Below, piece by piece: positions 19,194 to 27,409 of a stretch of DNA of 64,000 nt (its first letter is position 1; each line of letters starts with the position of its first letter). The translations under genes were made by a program, and so were the position numbers. This stretch comes from a bacterium. Lineage in GTDB: Bacteria > Actinomycetota > Acidimicrobiia > Spongiisociales > ZC4RG35. The stretch is from contig JAPPFC010000017.1 in the NCBI GenBank assembly GCA_028824015.1, forward strand, positions 205,945-269,944, read 5' to 3'. Below the pieces are notes generated by a model. That model did not search any database and was not told the origin of the DNA. It saw only the letters and a program-made list of their open reading frames with translations.

Positions 19194-21188
19194 ATGTCCC
19201 CAACTTCGCATTTGCAGACCCTGGGACTGGACGACGGTTCCGGTCTTCGGGTGGTCAGGGCCACGTTCGTGGAGGAAGAGAAGTTCGACTGGACCCTGTT
19301 CGAGGGATTCGATAGTCTGCGGGTGCTCACCTATTCGGCCAGCAGTTCCGCTGTGGTCAGGATGCTGGACGACTTCTCTTTCGAGAGGTTCGAATGCGTT
19401 TTCGGGAGTGAGGGCCGACTCGGGAACTTCCTTGAGGTCCTAGCCTTCCAGCAGGTGGTGACCGGACAGACCCGGGCTGCCATCATGGGATTGAAGGACG
19501 AACGCCACCGGCGCATCCTGGAGAAAGTCGCCGAGGGGCATGCCCGGTTCTGGGCGCTTCGCCAGTATGTGGCCCACGCCAAGCTCTTTCTGCTGTCCGC
19601 TGGGGACAGGACACGGGTGATCGTCGGCTCGGCCAACCTGTCCGAGCGGGCGTTCTCGGGAGACCAGCCCGAAACCTTGGTTGTCTTTGACAACGACGAG
19701 GCGGCATGGACCCACTACTCCCGGATGTTCGAAGCTATCCGGAATTCCGGCTCCGACGAGATACCGTTTCCCCGGGAGCCCATCGTCCAGGCCGAAGTTG
19801 ATGTGACTGACGCCCCAGTGCTCTCGGACGATTCCACTACCGTCATCATCGAGGCTCCCGATCCGGAAGACGTCGAGATATCGGCGCCGGTGCAGATGCA
19901 GCGGATCGAGAAGGTGGCCGCCGTGTTGAGGCCTCGCCTGGCAGCCGCCATCCCCACGTTCCGCGCCGGCAAACAGAGAATCACCCCGGTCGTCAAGAGG
20001 GAGTTGATCCGCATCCGGTTGGTCAAGTCGACCGATGAAGAGGACAATCGGTACTTCTCCATTGACAGGAGCACCAATCGGGCCGTCCTGTCCGGGAAGG
20101 ACTTCCCCCTGGATTCGGACCCATCGGCGGTTCGAACGGATGCGAGGCTGTTGCTGGACTTCTTCGGGAACTACGAGGGAGCGTTCGAGGGCGATGTGCC
20201 GGCGCTTCAGCGCGACTACTTCACCCTGGCGGCTTGGTTGTATTTCTCCCCGCTCATCTGCGACCTCCGTTCGCTGGCGCATCTGAGGGACAGTGACGTG
20301 GTGCGCTATCCCTCGTTCGCCATCATTTTCGGGAAGTCCAACTGCGGCAAGACCAGCCTGGTGGACACCCTGACGACATCGATGTTCGGTCGTCCTCACA
20401 CGGTCGATAAGAGGGGTTTCACCACTGCCCAGCTTCGAGGCCTCCAGCATGCCTACCGGCGTCATCCGGTGGTGTTCGACGACGTCGGGCGGCGAGCCTT
20501 CAACCAGCACGGCAAGGACATGATCAAGGACGAGTTGCCGCCCTCGGTGGCGGAGTACCCGGGTTTCGTCCTGTCGATGAACGCCGAGCCCCACTCCTTT
20601 CCGGACGAGATCGCCAAGCGAAGCATGATGATCTACACCACCACTGCCCTGCCTGCTCACCAGGAGGGTCTCCGCCAGGTCCTGCAGGGCGATGTGCAGC
20701 TAATCCGCAAGGGTCTGACCGGGCACCTCTACCGGCGCTATCTGACCGATGTCATGGATGCCATGGAAGAGGACCGGCTACCCGAGGACTGGTTGTCGGT
20801 TTCGTCTTCAGTGCTCGGGCACATCCTGGCGGAGGCGGCCGAGGGCGCCCCGCCGCATTGGCGCCGGGAAGTCACCTGGCTCGACTACGCCGACAAGCGC
20901 TATGACCGGGTGAGAGACCGGGTCTTGGCGCTGCTCCGCCCCTCGGCCTACACCAAAAGGGAGAGCGAAGGGCCCACGGGCTGGACCATCGATGGCGACA
21001 ACATCATCGTTTGGGAGCAGCGGGACGCGTTCGGCAGGCGGGCGTTCGACTGGGACGATCTGCCTTCCACCCTCATCGACGAAGCCGCCAGCGGCGGCGA
21101 CCGGACCGTGCTGCACAGAAAGAGCCTCGAGAGCTTTCTCGGCCGATCCCTGCGGTCCAGAGAACGCTGGTGGAGGCGTGGCAGGTAA
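19194..21188 (+). CDS. PLD-type nuclease domain fused to P-loop ATPase; candidate defence effector
   Basis: A 664-residue fusion. Residues about 20-185 form one phospholipase D/nuclease unit with an HKD motif: H128-x-K130, D138, then GSAN at 145-148 followed by LSERAF. Residues about 335-500 are an AAA+/SF3-like ATPase: Walker A GKSNCGKT at 380-387, Walker B VVFDD at 426-430, a sensor-1-like Asn at 463 (SMNAEPHSFPDEIAKR) and a candidate arginine finger at 476. The C-terminal 110 residues may be a winged helix. One HKD motif per chain means dimerisation to form an active site. PLD-type nucleases occur in restriction enzymes and in DISARM. An AGGAGG sits 13 bases before ATG 19194. Function in DNA cleavage is inferred. 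Confidence 0.8.
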   Translation: MSPTSHLQTLGLDDGSGLRVVRATFVEEEKFDWTLFEGFDSLRVLTYSASSSAVVRMLDDFSFERFECVFGSEGRLGNFLEVLAFQQVVTGQTRAAIMGLKDERHRRILEKVAEGHARFWALRQYVAHAKLFLLSAGDRTRVIVGSANLSERAFSGDQPETLVVFDNDEAAWTHYSRMFEAIRNSGSDEIPFPREPIVQAEVDVTDAPVLSDDSTTVIIEAPDPEDVEISAPVQMQRIEKVAAVLRPRLAAAIPTFRAGKQRITPVVKRELIRIRLVKSTDEEDNRYFSIDRSTNRAVLSGKDFPLDSDPSAVRTDARLLLDFFGNYEGAFEGDVPALQRDYFTLAAWLYFSPLICDLRSLAHLRDSDVVRYPSFAIIFGKSNCGKTSLVDTLTTSMFGRPHTVDKRGFTTAQLRGLQHAYRRHPVVFDDVGRRAFNQHGKDMIKDELPPSVAEYPGFVLSMNAEPHSFPDEIAKRSMMIYTTTALPAHQEGLRQVLQGDVQLIRKGLTGHLYRRYLTDVMDAMEEDRLPEDWLSVSSSVLGHILAEAAEGAPPHWRREVTWLDYADKRYDRVRDRVLALLRPSAYTKRESEGPTGWTIDGDNIIVWEQRDAFGRRAFDWDDLPSTLIDEAASGGDRTVLHRKSLESFLGRSLRSRERWWRRGR

Positions 21189-21375
21189 CGGGGAGCCTAC
21201 AAATAACGGGCATGGAAGACTATGCACCGTTCGCCCTCAGTCCGTCCCTCCCGACGCGGTACGACTTCCGGCATGCCATTTCCTGGAGTCAGTCCCACCA
21301 CTCTGGTTCTTCTGCTCTTGTAGAAGCGGTCCTCTGGCGCGGTCGCTCTGCGATTCGCGTTGGTGTATCAGACGA

Positions 21376-22710
21376 TCAGCCTGCAGGCTCTACTCGGTAG
21401 ACCGCTTCCGTGGTGAGGACATACATCTCACCTGATCCGTCGGTTCCGAAGGAGACCACGTTGCCCAGGTCGGGTGTCCATTCTCGCAGGTTCATGGCCA
21501 GGGTGCCGTCCCATCGGAAGCTGCGAAGGTAGCCGCCGCAGTAGTCGGAATAGAAGTAGTGGCCGTGGAGGCCGGGCATGGATGATCCTCGGTAGACGAC
21601 GCCGCCGGTGACCGAACAGGTTCCCCCGTCGTCGTGAGCGATCTCCAGCACCGGCAGGGTGAGTCCCGTCGGATCGCAGCCTTGGTTGGGTTCGAAGCAG
21701 TGGAAGCCTTCGGTAATCGGCCATCCGAAGTTGAGACCCGGCTCTGACAGGCTTGCCACGCTGATCTCCTCGTAGGCGTCCTGTCCGACGTCGGCGATGT
21801 AGGTCAGGCCGGTGGGTTCGTCGATCCAGAACCGCCAGGGGTTGCGGAGGCCGTACCACCACACCTCGGAAGTTACCTGGTCAGGGTGGATGCGCACCAG
21901 CGCCGCCAGGAAAGTGTCGGGGCGCTGGCCGTGACCGTAGTAGTCACCCGCCCGGCCGCCGTCGCCCAGTCCCAGATACAGGTATCCGTCCGGTCCGAAC
22001 TGGATCATCCCCCCGTTGTGGTTGGTGGCGGGTTGCTGGGTGAAGAAGATGATCCTCTCCGACTCCGGATCGGCGGTCCGCCCGTCATCGGAGAGGGAGA
22101 ACTCAGAGACCACGGTGTGACCCCCCAGGTTGCTGTAGTGCACGAACAGGCGAGTGGGCTGGACCGGATGGAGAGCGATGCCCAACAGACCTTGCTCTCC
22201 CCGGAAAGTCACCTTCTCGGAGATGTCCAGCACCGGTTGATCGCCGATCTCGTCTTCGAGGAGATAAAGGACCCGTCCTCCCTGTTCGGCCAGGTAGGAA
22301 TGGCCAGCGCCCTTCGACGCGGTGAGAAAGATCGGATATTGTGCCCCCTGGGCGACTTCGACGAACCGGAGAGAGTCGGGAGGAGGCGCCCTGGTGGTGG
22401 GGGGAGCCTCTTCGGGTTCGGCGGGTGGAGAGGTGACGGTGGGGAGGGATGTAGTCGTGGTGGAGTCGGTGGACGCCGGGTCGTCCTCGCTGGTCGAGGT
22501 CACGTCGGGAGGGGGCTGTGCTTCGCCGGACGGATCTTCGGCAGTGGTCCCCGTCGTGGACGGAGAGGCCGGCATGGTCGACGAGAGTGGAGTCTCAGTG
22601 GTGGTCGGTGGTGGTTCGGGAGGGCGAACCTCCTCCTGGGGGGCGGAACAGGCCGCAGCCATCAGCACCACGGCCAGCCAGGCCGCTCTCCTGCCAATCC
22701 TGCTCTGCAC
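21376..22710 (-). CDS. PQQ-dependent sugar dehydrogenase-like lipoprotein
   Basis: A 444-residue exported beta-propeller protein of the soluble glucose/sorbosone (aldose) dehydrogenase family. The signal peptide ends in a lipobox (LMAAAC, Cys at residue 21), followed by a Pro/Thr/Ser/Glu linker to about residue 110. The propeller shows EQGLLGIALHP, TNHNGGMIQFGPDGYLYLGLGDGG, YGLRNPWRF and the late VTGGVVYRG motif, all family hallmarks around the PQQ and calcium sites. Substrate and real PQQ use are unknown; some relatives bind other ligands. It is divergent from the methyltransferase gene and interrupts the possible nuclease-methyltransferase pair. Confidence 0.88.
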   Translation of the reverse strand: MQSRIGRRAAWLAVVLMAAACSAPQEEVRPPEPPPTTTETPLSSTMPASPSTTGTTAEDPSGEAQPPPDVTSTSEDDPASTDSTTTTSLPTVTSPPAEPEEAPPTTRAPPPDSLRFVEVAQGAQYPIFLTASKGAGHSYLAEQGGRVLYLLEDEIGDQPVLDISEKVTFRGEQGLLGIALHPVQPTRLFVHYSNLGGHTVVSEFSLSDDGRTADPESERIIFFTQQPATNHNGGMIQFGPDGYLYLGLGDGGRAGDYYGHGQRPDTFLAALVRIHPDQVTSEVWWYGLRNPWRFWIDEPTGLTYIADVGQDAYEEISVASLSEPGLNFGWPITEGFHCFEPNQGCDPTGLTLPVLEIAHDDGGTCSVTGGVVYRGSSMPGLHGHYFYSDYCGGYLRSFRWDGTLAMNLREWTPDLGNVVSFGTDGSGEMYVLTTEAVYRVEPAG

Positions 22711-22831
22711 TCCGCCAGGGCCTCCTCTCGGTGTATCGAAACCTACTGGATCAGGGAATCAACCAGCCGGCGGATGTGGGTAGGGGAGTCATCCCCTGGG
22801 GAGAAGACGTCCGTCTATATGATGGATCGAG

Positions 22832-24355
22832 ATGGAGGATCGAGCGTCCCGGCCGCCGCGGCGTCCCACCAGCACCTCCGCTTTCGGGGCAGGTCGAAGA
22901 GAGAGCCATGACTCGTCGGCCTTCTATGCCCGTTTCCAGCCACCGGTGATCGATGGGGACGACCGTATCGGGCCCCCGCCCGATACAGATGGGCCGATTC
23001 TGGGAGACGCCCGGCGAATGGAGGGACTTCCCGACCGGTGTGTTGCCCTGGTGGTCACGTCGCCTCCCTATTTCGTGGGAAAGGAATACGAGGACGCGGT
23101 GCTCCAGGCGGCGCGGTCCACCTCCCTCTCGGCTGAGCTTCCGGGAGACTACCGGGAGTATCTCCGTCTACTCCACGATGTCTTCGCCGAGTGCCGCAGG
23201 GTTCTGGAGCCGGGCGGACGCATTGCTGTCAACGTGGCCAACCTCGGGCGAAAGCCCTATCGCAGCCTCTCCGCCGATGTGATCGGGATCTTCGAGTCTC
23301 TCGGCCTGCTGCTCCGGGGGGAGGTCATCTGGCGCAAGGCCTCGGCGGCCAGTGGTTCATGTGCCTGGGGTTCATTCCGGAGTCCGGCCAATCCGGTGCT
23401 CAGGGACGTGACAGAGCGGATAGTGATTGCGTCCAAGGGCCGGTTTGATCGGGCCTTCAATTCTGCCCAGCGACAAGCGCAAGAGCTTCCCTTCCGGCCC
23501 AGCCTGGCCAACGACGAGTTCGTCGAAGCGACTCTGGACGTGTGGGACATTCCCGCCGAGAGCGCCCGTCGGGTGGGTCACCCGGCGCCCTTTCCGGTCG
23601 AACTTCCCCTGAGGCTCATAGATCTCTACACCTATGAAGACGATCTGGTGCTGGACCCCTTCATGGGGTCGGGGACCACCCTGGTGGCTGCTCGACGAGC
23701 GGGAAGGAGAGGGGTCGGGTACGACATCAACCCCGAGTACGTGGACATCGCCCGGCAGAGGCTCAAGGTTGTTCACCGCCGGCCCGTTTTGGACGAGGGC
23801 GCCGAGCAAGTCCGGCCCCCCAACGGGGTGGTCGGTGTGCCTGCCGATGCCGGGGATCCCGAGGAGCACTTCCAGGCGCGGGCCACCAAGGAGGGCAAGA
23901 AGGCGCAGGACCTGGCTCGAGCCGTCCTGAGCAATGCCGGGTTTGAGGTCCTCAGGACCAACCCGAGGATCGGCAGGCTGGGAATCCAGTTCAACTTTCT
24001 CGTGGAGAACCGGCACGGCCACAGGTGGTACGTAGATGTCTCGGGCGCCTTCACAACCGTTCGACCGGGACTCCAGCGCACCGACACGCTGTGGAAGACG
24101 ATGGGCCGCGTCCACGTCCATCACATGGCTGGAGACGGGACTCCGCTCCTGATACTGACGTCGAACCTGCCCAGGCCCGGCACCGAGGGATGGAAGGCCC
24201 TGAAGGCGGTGGGGCCTCGAAGCGTGTTCGACGCCATCGAGATCTTCGATCCTGAGGGGGTCGGACGCCTGGAGGTCTATGGATGGGATGACGGCAACCG
24301 TCCCCTGGAGGGATTCTGGACCACCGACCAGATTGAACAGGCCTTCCCGATCTAG
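22832..24355 (+). CDS. beta-class DNA methyltransferase with extra C-terminal domain
   Basis: A 507-residue site-specific DNA (N4-cytosine or N6-adenine) methyltransferase. The catalytic motif TSPPY is at 76-80 and precedes the AdoMet-binding DPFMGSGTT at 275-283, the order of beta-class enzymes. Residues about 345-507 form a separate domain (ATKEGKKAQDLARAVL, GFEVLRTNPRIGRLG, then YVDVSGAFTTVRPGLQRTD), which looks like a nuclease-type fold with DVSG where a PD-(D/E)xK enzyme would have a D/E-x-K pair, so it may be inactive or purely DNA-binding. The first about 27 residues are Arg-rich and may be untranslated; no later ATG precedes TSPPY closely enough. Modification role is firm, partner nuclease unproven. 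Confidence 0.88.
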   Translation: MEDRASRPPRRPTSTSAFGAGRRESHDSSAFYARFQPPVIDGDDRIGPPPDTDGPILGDARRMEGLPDRCVALVVTSPPYFVGKEYEDAVLQAARSTSLSAELPGDYREYLRLLHDVFAECRRVLEPGGRIAVNVANLGRKPYRSLSADVIGIFESLGLLLRGEVIWRKASAASGSCAWGSFRSPANPVLRDVTERIVIASKGRFDRAFNSAQRQAQELPFRPSLANDEFVEATLDVWDIPAESARRVGHPAPFPVELPLRLIDLYTYEDDLVLDPFMGSGTTLVAARRAGRRGVGYDINPEYVDIARQRLKVVHRRPVLDEGAEQVRPPNGVVGVPADAGDPEEHFQARATKEGKKAQDLARAVLSNAGFEVLRTNPRIGRLGIQFNFLVENRHGHRWYVDVSGAFTTVRPGLQRTDTLWKTMGRVHVHHMAGDGTPLLILTSNLPRPGTEGWKALKAVGPRSVFDAIEIFDPEGVGRLEVYGWDDGNRPLEGFWTTDQIEQAFPI

Positions 24356-24494
24356 GAAGGGCGATCCCGCCGCCATCTTGGGCCGGCGATGAGTTTGGCA
24401 CCGGCCAGATGGGGCTTTCCGGTACCGTTGGCCAGCCAGAGGGAACGGAAAGTTAGTGTTGGTTTTGCCAACTTCGTGATAAAAGACATTGGTT

Positions 24495-24504
24495 TGTCAC
24501 ACCC
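24495..24504 (+). repeat. 10-bp direct repeat TGTCACACCC, left copy
   Basis: TGTCACACCC just before the DUF222-HNH gene. An identical copy lies at 25767-25776 just after it. The left copy sits eight bases before a TATACT (24512-24517) that would serve as a -10 box for a near-leaderless transcript starting at about 24524. Confidence 0.5.
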
Positions 24505-24525
24505 ATCTTGATATACTGTAGGAAG

Positions 24526-25746
24526 ATGAACAACACAGCTGTCAACGGACGGTCCGCCAACCTGGCGAGACTGCTGGCGCCCACGATGCCGGTGGCGGAG
24601 GCGACCTTGGAACAACTCAAGGATCGGTTGAAGTCCACCATCCGCGTGGAGAACCAGGCCGCGGCGATCCGTGCCGAGACCTTGGCGGAGATGACCCGCC
24701 GGCAGGGGGAGGGGTTGACCGATGACACTCTCCGAGAGACAGGGTTGCGGTCCCGCCGCCGGGCGCGTTCGGAGGTGGAGACCGCCAAGGAACTGGAAGA
24801 ACTGCCCGAAACGTCGGAGAATCTCCGCAAAGGGAAGATCCCATACGACAATGCGCGGATCCTGGCCGGCGCCAACCAGCGGGGAACCATAGACGAGAAG
24901 GAACTGTTGGACGACGCCCGATCACAGTCCCCCGACAAGTTCGCCGCCACGGTCCGCAAATACGAACAGCGGCGGTCCGAAGACGATGGCATGTCAAGGT
25001 TGGAACATCAACGTTCGCGCCGCTATGCCAAGATCACAACCGCTGTTGAAGACGGGATGACCGTGCTGTATGGGAGGTTCGATCCGGTCACCGGGGCGCG
25101 GATCGAGACGGCGTTGTCCAAGAAGATGAGGCAACTGTGGCATGAGGAAGACCCGAGAGATCGGGCCACCGCCGGACAGAGAATGGCCGACGCTCTCGAA
25201 GCGTTGATCACCCGTCCGGGAGGGGAAGAAGACGGCCTGCCCCAGGACGTGAAACTGTTGGTGATCGCCGACTACGACATCGTGAGCCAGCAGTTGGGCA
25301 ATGCTCGTTTGGAGAACGGGACACGCGTACCCGCCGGGGAACTGCGCCGACTGGCCTGCGACGCGCAGATCCTGCCGGCTATCTTCCGGGGATCGTCGGT
25401 CCCGCTGGACATGGGCATGGCCCGGCGGAAGGCCAGTCCCACCCAACGCGCCGCTCTGATCGCCCGCGACCGGGCCTGTGTGGGATGCGGCGCCAAAGCC
25501 GCCTGGTGCCAGTCCCACCACATTATTCACTGGCAGGACGAGGGCCCCACCAACCTGGACAACATGTGTTTGCTCTGTTCCCGATGCCACCATAAAGTGC
25601 ACGACCAGGACTGGCAGGTCGAACAGACCCCCAGCGGCGCCTATCGGTTACGACCGCCGCCGACCAGATGGGGACGGCCACCCCGCCCGAAACCCCGGAG
25701 CCTGCCACGCCGCAAACCACAGCGCACTGCCAGGCAACGGAAATAG
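24526..25746 (+). CDS. DUF222 domain HNH endonuclease (13E12-type)
   Basis: A 406-residue protein. The helical DUF222 region covers about residues 1-290 and the HNH nuclease motif is at about 310-375, with two zinc-type Cys pairs (CVGC and CSRC) around SHHIIHW, an Asn in TNLDNMCLLC and a final HHKVH. The tail is Arg/Pro-rich. This family is abundant and repetitive in actinobacterial genomes (13E12 REP family in Mycobacterium) and is thought to be mobile, though its biology is poorly known. ATG 24526 is directly preceded by AGGAAG. Flanking direct repeats support a mobile unit. Confidence 0.88.
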   Translation: MNNTAVNGRSANLARLLAPTMPVAEATLEQLKDRLKSTIRVENQAAAIRAETLAEMTRRQGEGLTDDTLRETGLRSRRRARSEVETAKELEELPETSENLRKGKIPYDNARILAGANQRGTIDEKELLDDARSQSPDKFAATVRKYEQRRSEDDGMSRLEHQRSRRYAKITTAVEDGMTVLYGRFDPVTGARIETALSKKMRQLWHEEDPRDRATAGQRMADALEALITRPGGEEDGLPQDVKLLVIADYDIVSQQLGNARLENGTRVPAGELRRLACDAQILPAIFRGSSVPLDMGMARRKASPTQRAALIARDRACVGCGAKAAWCQSHHIIHWQDEGPTNLDNMCLLCSRCHHKVHDQDWQVEQTPSGAYRLRPPPTRWGRPPRPKPRSLPRRKPQRTARQRK

Positions 25747-25766
25747 GCCATCACGACCTCGATAAA

Positions 25767-25776
25767 TGTCACACCC
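25767..25776 (+). repeat. 10-bp direct repeat TGTCACACCC, right copy
   Basis: Second copy of the decamer found at 24495-24504, 21 bp after the HNH gene stop. Together they bracket a 1.28-kb unit that holds only that gene. Confidence 0.5.
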
Positions 25777-25832
25777 CCCTCCTACGGTTGGATAGGAAGC
25801 AATGGGACCGTCAACCCCAGGAGGTGTGAACC

Positions 25833-26867
25833 ATGACCGTGCCAACCAGGACCGGAGAGAAAGACCAGACTTCGAGGGCGCCAGGGGTGGTTGAACTCAA
25901 CCAGAACGGGCTGGCTTTCCGATTTCCCGAGGTCCATGAGGACGCTCGGTTCAGCCTTGCCTTTCAACGCACCCTCCGCATCCCCGACAACGGCCGGGAG
26001 CACTTCTTGCCGCCCGGACTGGGGAGGTTCCCCCTGGAATTGGTGGACGACTATGCGGACAGGGTGCCGGAGGCCTGGCGAGAACACGGCGGGGTCTTTC
26101 TCCCCATGTACCAGGCCGAGGCGATGTGGATCAACTTCCACGGTGAGTATCCCATGGCCGTCAAGGTGGCGGCCGGGAAAGTCAACGCCCTGACCGGCGA
26201 GGAGTGGTCAGAGGACCTGTGCCAGGAACCCCAGGACTATCTGGTGGTTCCCGACCAACCGTGGCTGGACGGGTTCAGTGTCAAGAGGGGTCTGATCCGC
26301 CAGTTCGTGGCGATGCGCCTGGGAGAGGGGTACACGGCCGAGGAGCAACTGACCGGCGAGGCCCGCCACGGCGGCGTCCAGATCACCGTCTACCCGATGA
26401 AGGCCTCCGAATATGAGAAGCGGAACGGCGGGGCAGATGGGATTGGGTATGTGGGCCCCGTGTACTGCATGGCGGTTTCCGCTCCTCCCACGGAGATGGG
26501 TCTGGCCCCCGGGGGGCTGATGCGCCAGGAGATCTACTCCGACGAGTACGGATTCGACGTGTGGGACACCACGGCCGGCGCCAGTTGCTACGTGCACATC
26601 GTCAACAGCCTCCAGTACTTCTCGGTGTGCGGGGTCTCCCCGCCGCACCGCACTCCCACCGCGGAGGAATATGCGGAAGCGGGGCTACCGTGGTTCGACT
26701 ACTACGACGCCGATCTGAAGGCTCTGGCCGGTGCGGAGAAGTTGGCCGGCTTGGACAGTGTCTCCGGTCGCCGGGTCAAGGAAGGACGGGTGGTCCGCCA
26801 GGAGGGGCCCCTGGGGCCGGTGGTGGTCCAGCCGCTCTCTCCGGATGATCTCCTTGGAGTCAACTGA
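25833..26867 (+). CDS. conserved-looking protein of unknown function
   Basis: A 344-residue soluble protein that I cannot assign. It has no signal peptide and no membrane segment. It reads as a compact globular enzyme-like chain, with FLPMYQAEAMWINFH at about residues 88-103, VPDQPWLDGFSVKRGLIRQFVAMRLGEGYTAE at about 130-165, and GGVQITVYPMK at about 182-192. It is rich in aromatic residues. An excellent AGGAGGTG site precedes ATG 25833, and codon use matches housekeeping neighbours, so it is almost certainly translated. It follows the HNH gene but starts outside the repeat-bounded unit, so it is probably independent. Confidence 0.8.
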   Translation: MTVPTRTGEKDQTSRAPGVVELNQNGLAFRFPEVHEDARFSLAFQRTLRIPDNGREHFLPPGLGRFPLELVDDYADRVPEAWREHGGVFLPMYQAEAMWINFHGEYPMAVKVAAGKVNALTGEEWSEDLCQEPQDYLVVPDQPWLDGFSVKRGLIRQFVAMRLGEGYTAEEQLTGEARHGGVQITVYPMKASEYEKRNGGADGIGYVGPVYCMAVSAPPTEMGLAPGGLMRQEIYSDEYGFDVWDTTAGASCYVHIVNSLQYFSVCGVSPPHRTPTAEEYAEAGLPWFDYYDADLKALAGAEKLAGLDSVSGRRVKEGRVVRQEGPLGPVVVQPLSPDDLLGVN

Positions 26868-26922
26868 GGGCAGGTTCCCCGACCGAGTTCAGGCTTCCGG
26901 CATGGCCTCTGTCCGGTGGCGC

Positions 26923-27387
26923 TCAGACCGCGCCCATGTAGCGGTGGTGCGACCAGGCTTCGTAGATCACGATGGCCACCGCGTTGGCCAGGTTGAGGCT
27001 GCGGACGCCGGGCAGCATGGGGATGCGAGCGGTCTCGTCGACCCAGAGGGCGGACATCACTTCTTCGGGGAGCCCGGTCGACTCGGGCCCGAACAAGAGG
27101 GCGTCGCCGGGTGAGTAGTCGAGCGAGGAGTGCCAGGTGGCGCCCAGGGGCGAGAAGGCGAAAACCCGTTGGGGGTCCTCGGACTCAATCCAGGCTTCCA
27201 GGCTCTCGTGCACCTGGGTGATCACCCTCTCCCGGTAGTCCATCCCCGCCCGCTTCAGGCGGGTGTCGGACATCTCGAATCCCAGGGGCTCGATGAGGTG
27301 GAGAAGGCATCCGGTGTTGGCGGCCAATCGCATGATGGCGCCGGTGTTGGGGGGTATCTCCGGCTGGTAGAGAACGATGGAGAACAC
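26923..27387 (-). CDS. trmL: tRNA (cytidine/uridine-34-2'-O)-methyltransferase
   Basis: A 154-residue SPOUT-class methyltransferase with the trefoil-knot motifs GPESTGLP, RIPMLPGVRSLNLANAVAIVIYEAW and the N-terminal VLYQPEIPPNTGAIMRLAANTG. The size and motifs match TrmL (YibK), which methylates the wobble nucleotide ribose of leucine tRNAs. GTG 27387 is the start. It is 22 bp downstream of the ketosynthase gene and may share its transcript. It converges with the unknown gene at 25833. Confidence 0.93.
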   Translation of the reverse strand: MFSIVLYQPEIPPNTGAIMRLAANTGCLLHLIEPLGFEMSDTRLKRAGMDYRERVITQVHESLEAWIESEDPQRVFAFSPLGATWHSSLDYSPGDALLFGPESTGLPEEVMSALWVDETARIPMLPGVRSLNLANAVAIVIYEAWSHHRYMGAV

Positions 27388-27409
27388 TGCTGCTCTCGGC
27401 CCTGGCGGG

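Noticed and set aside
21212-21400. A 62-residue plus-strand frame after the nuclease-ATPase gene
   Set aside because: No ribosome site, Ser-rich composition and overlap with the end of the PQQ dehydrogenase gene.
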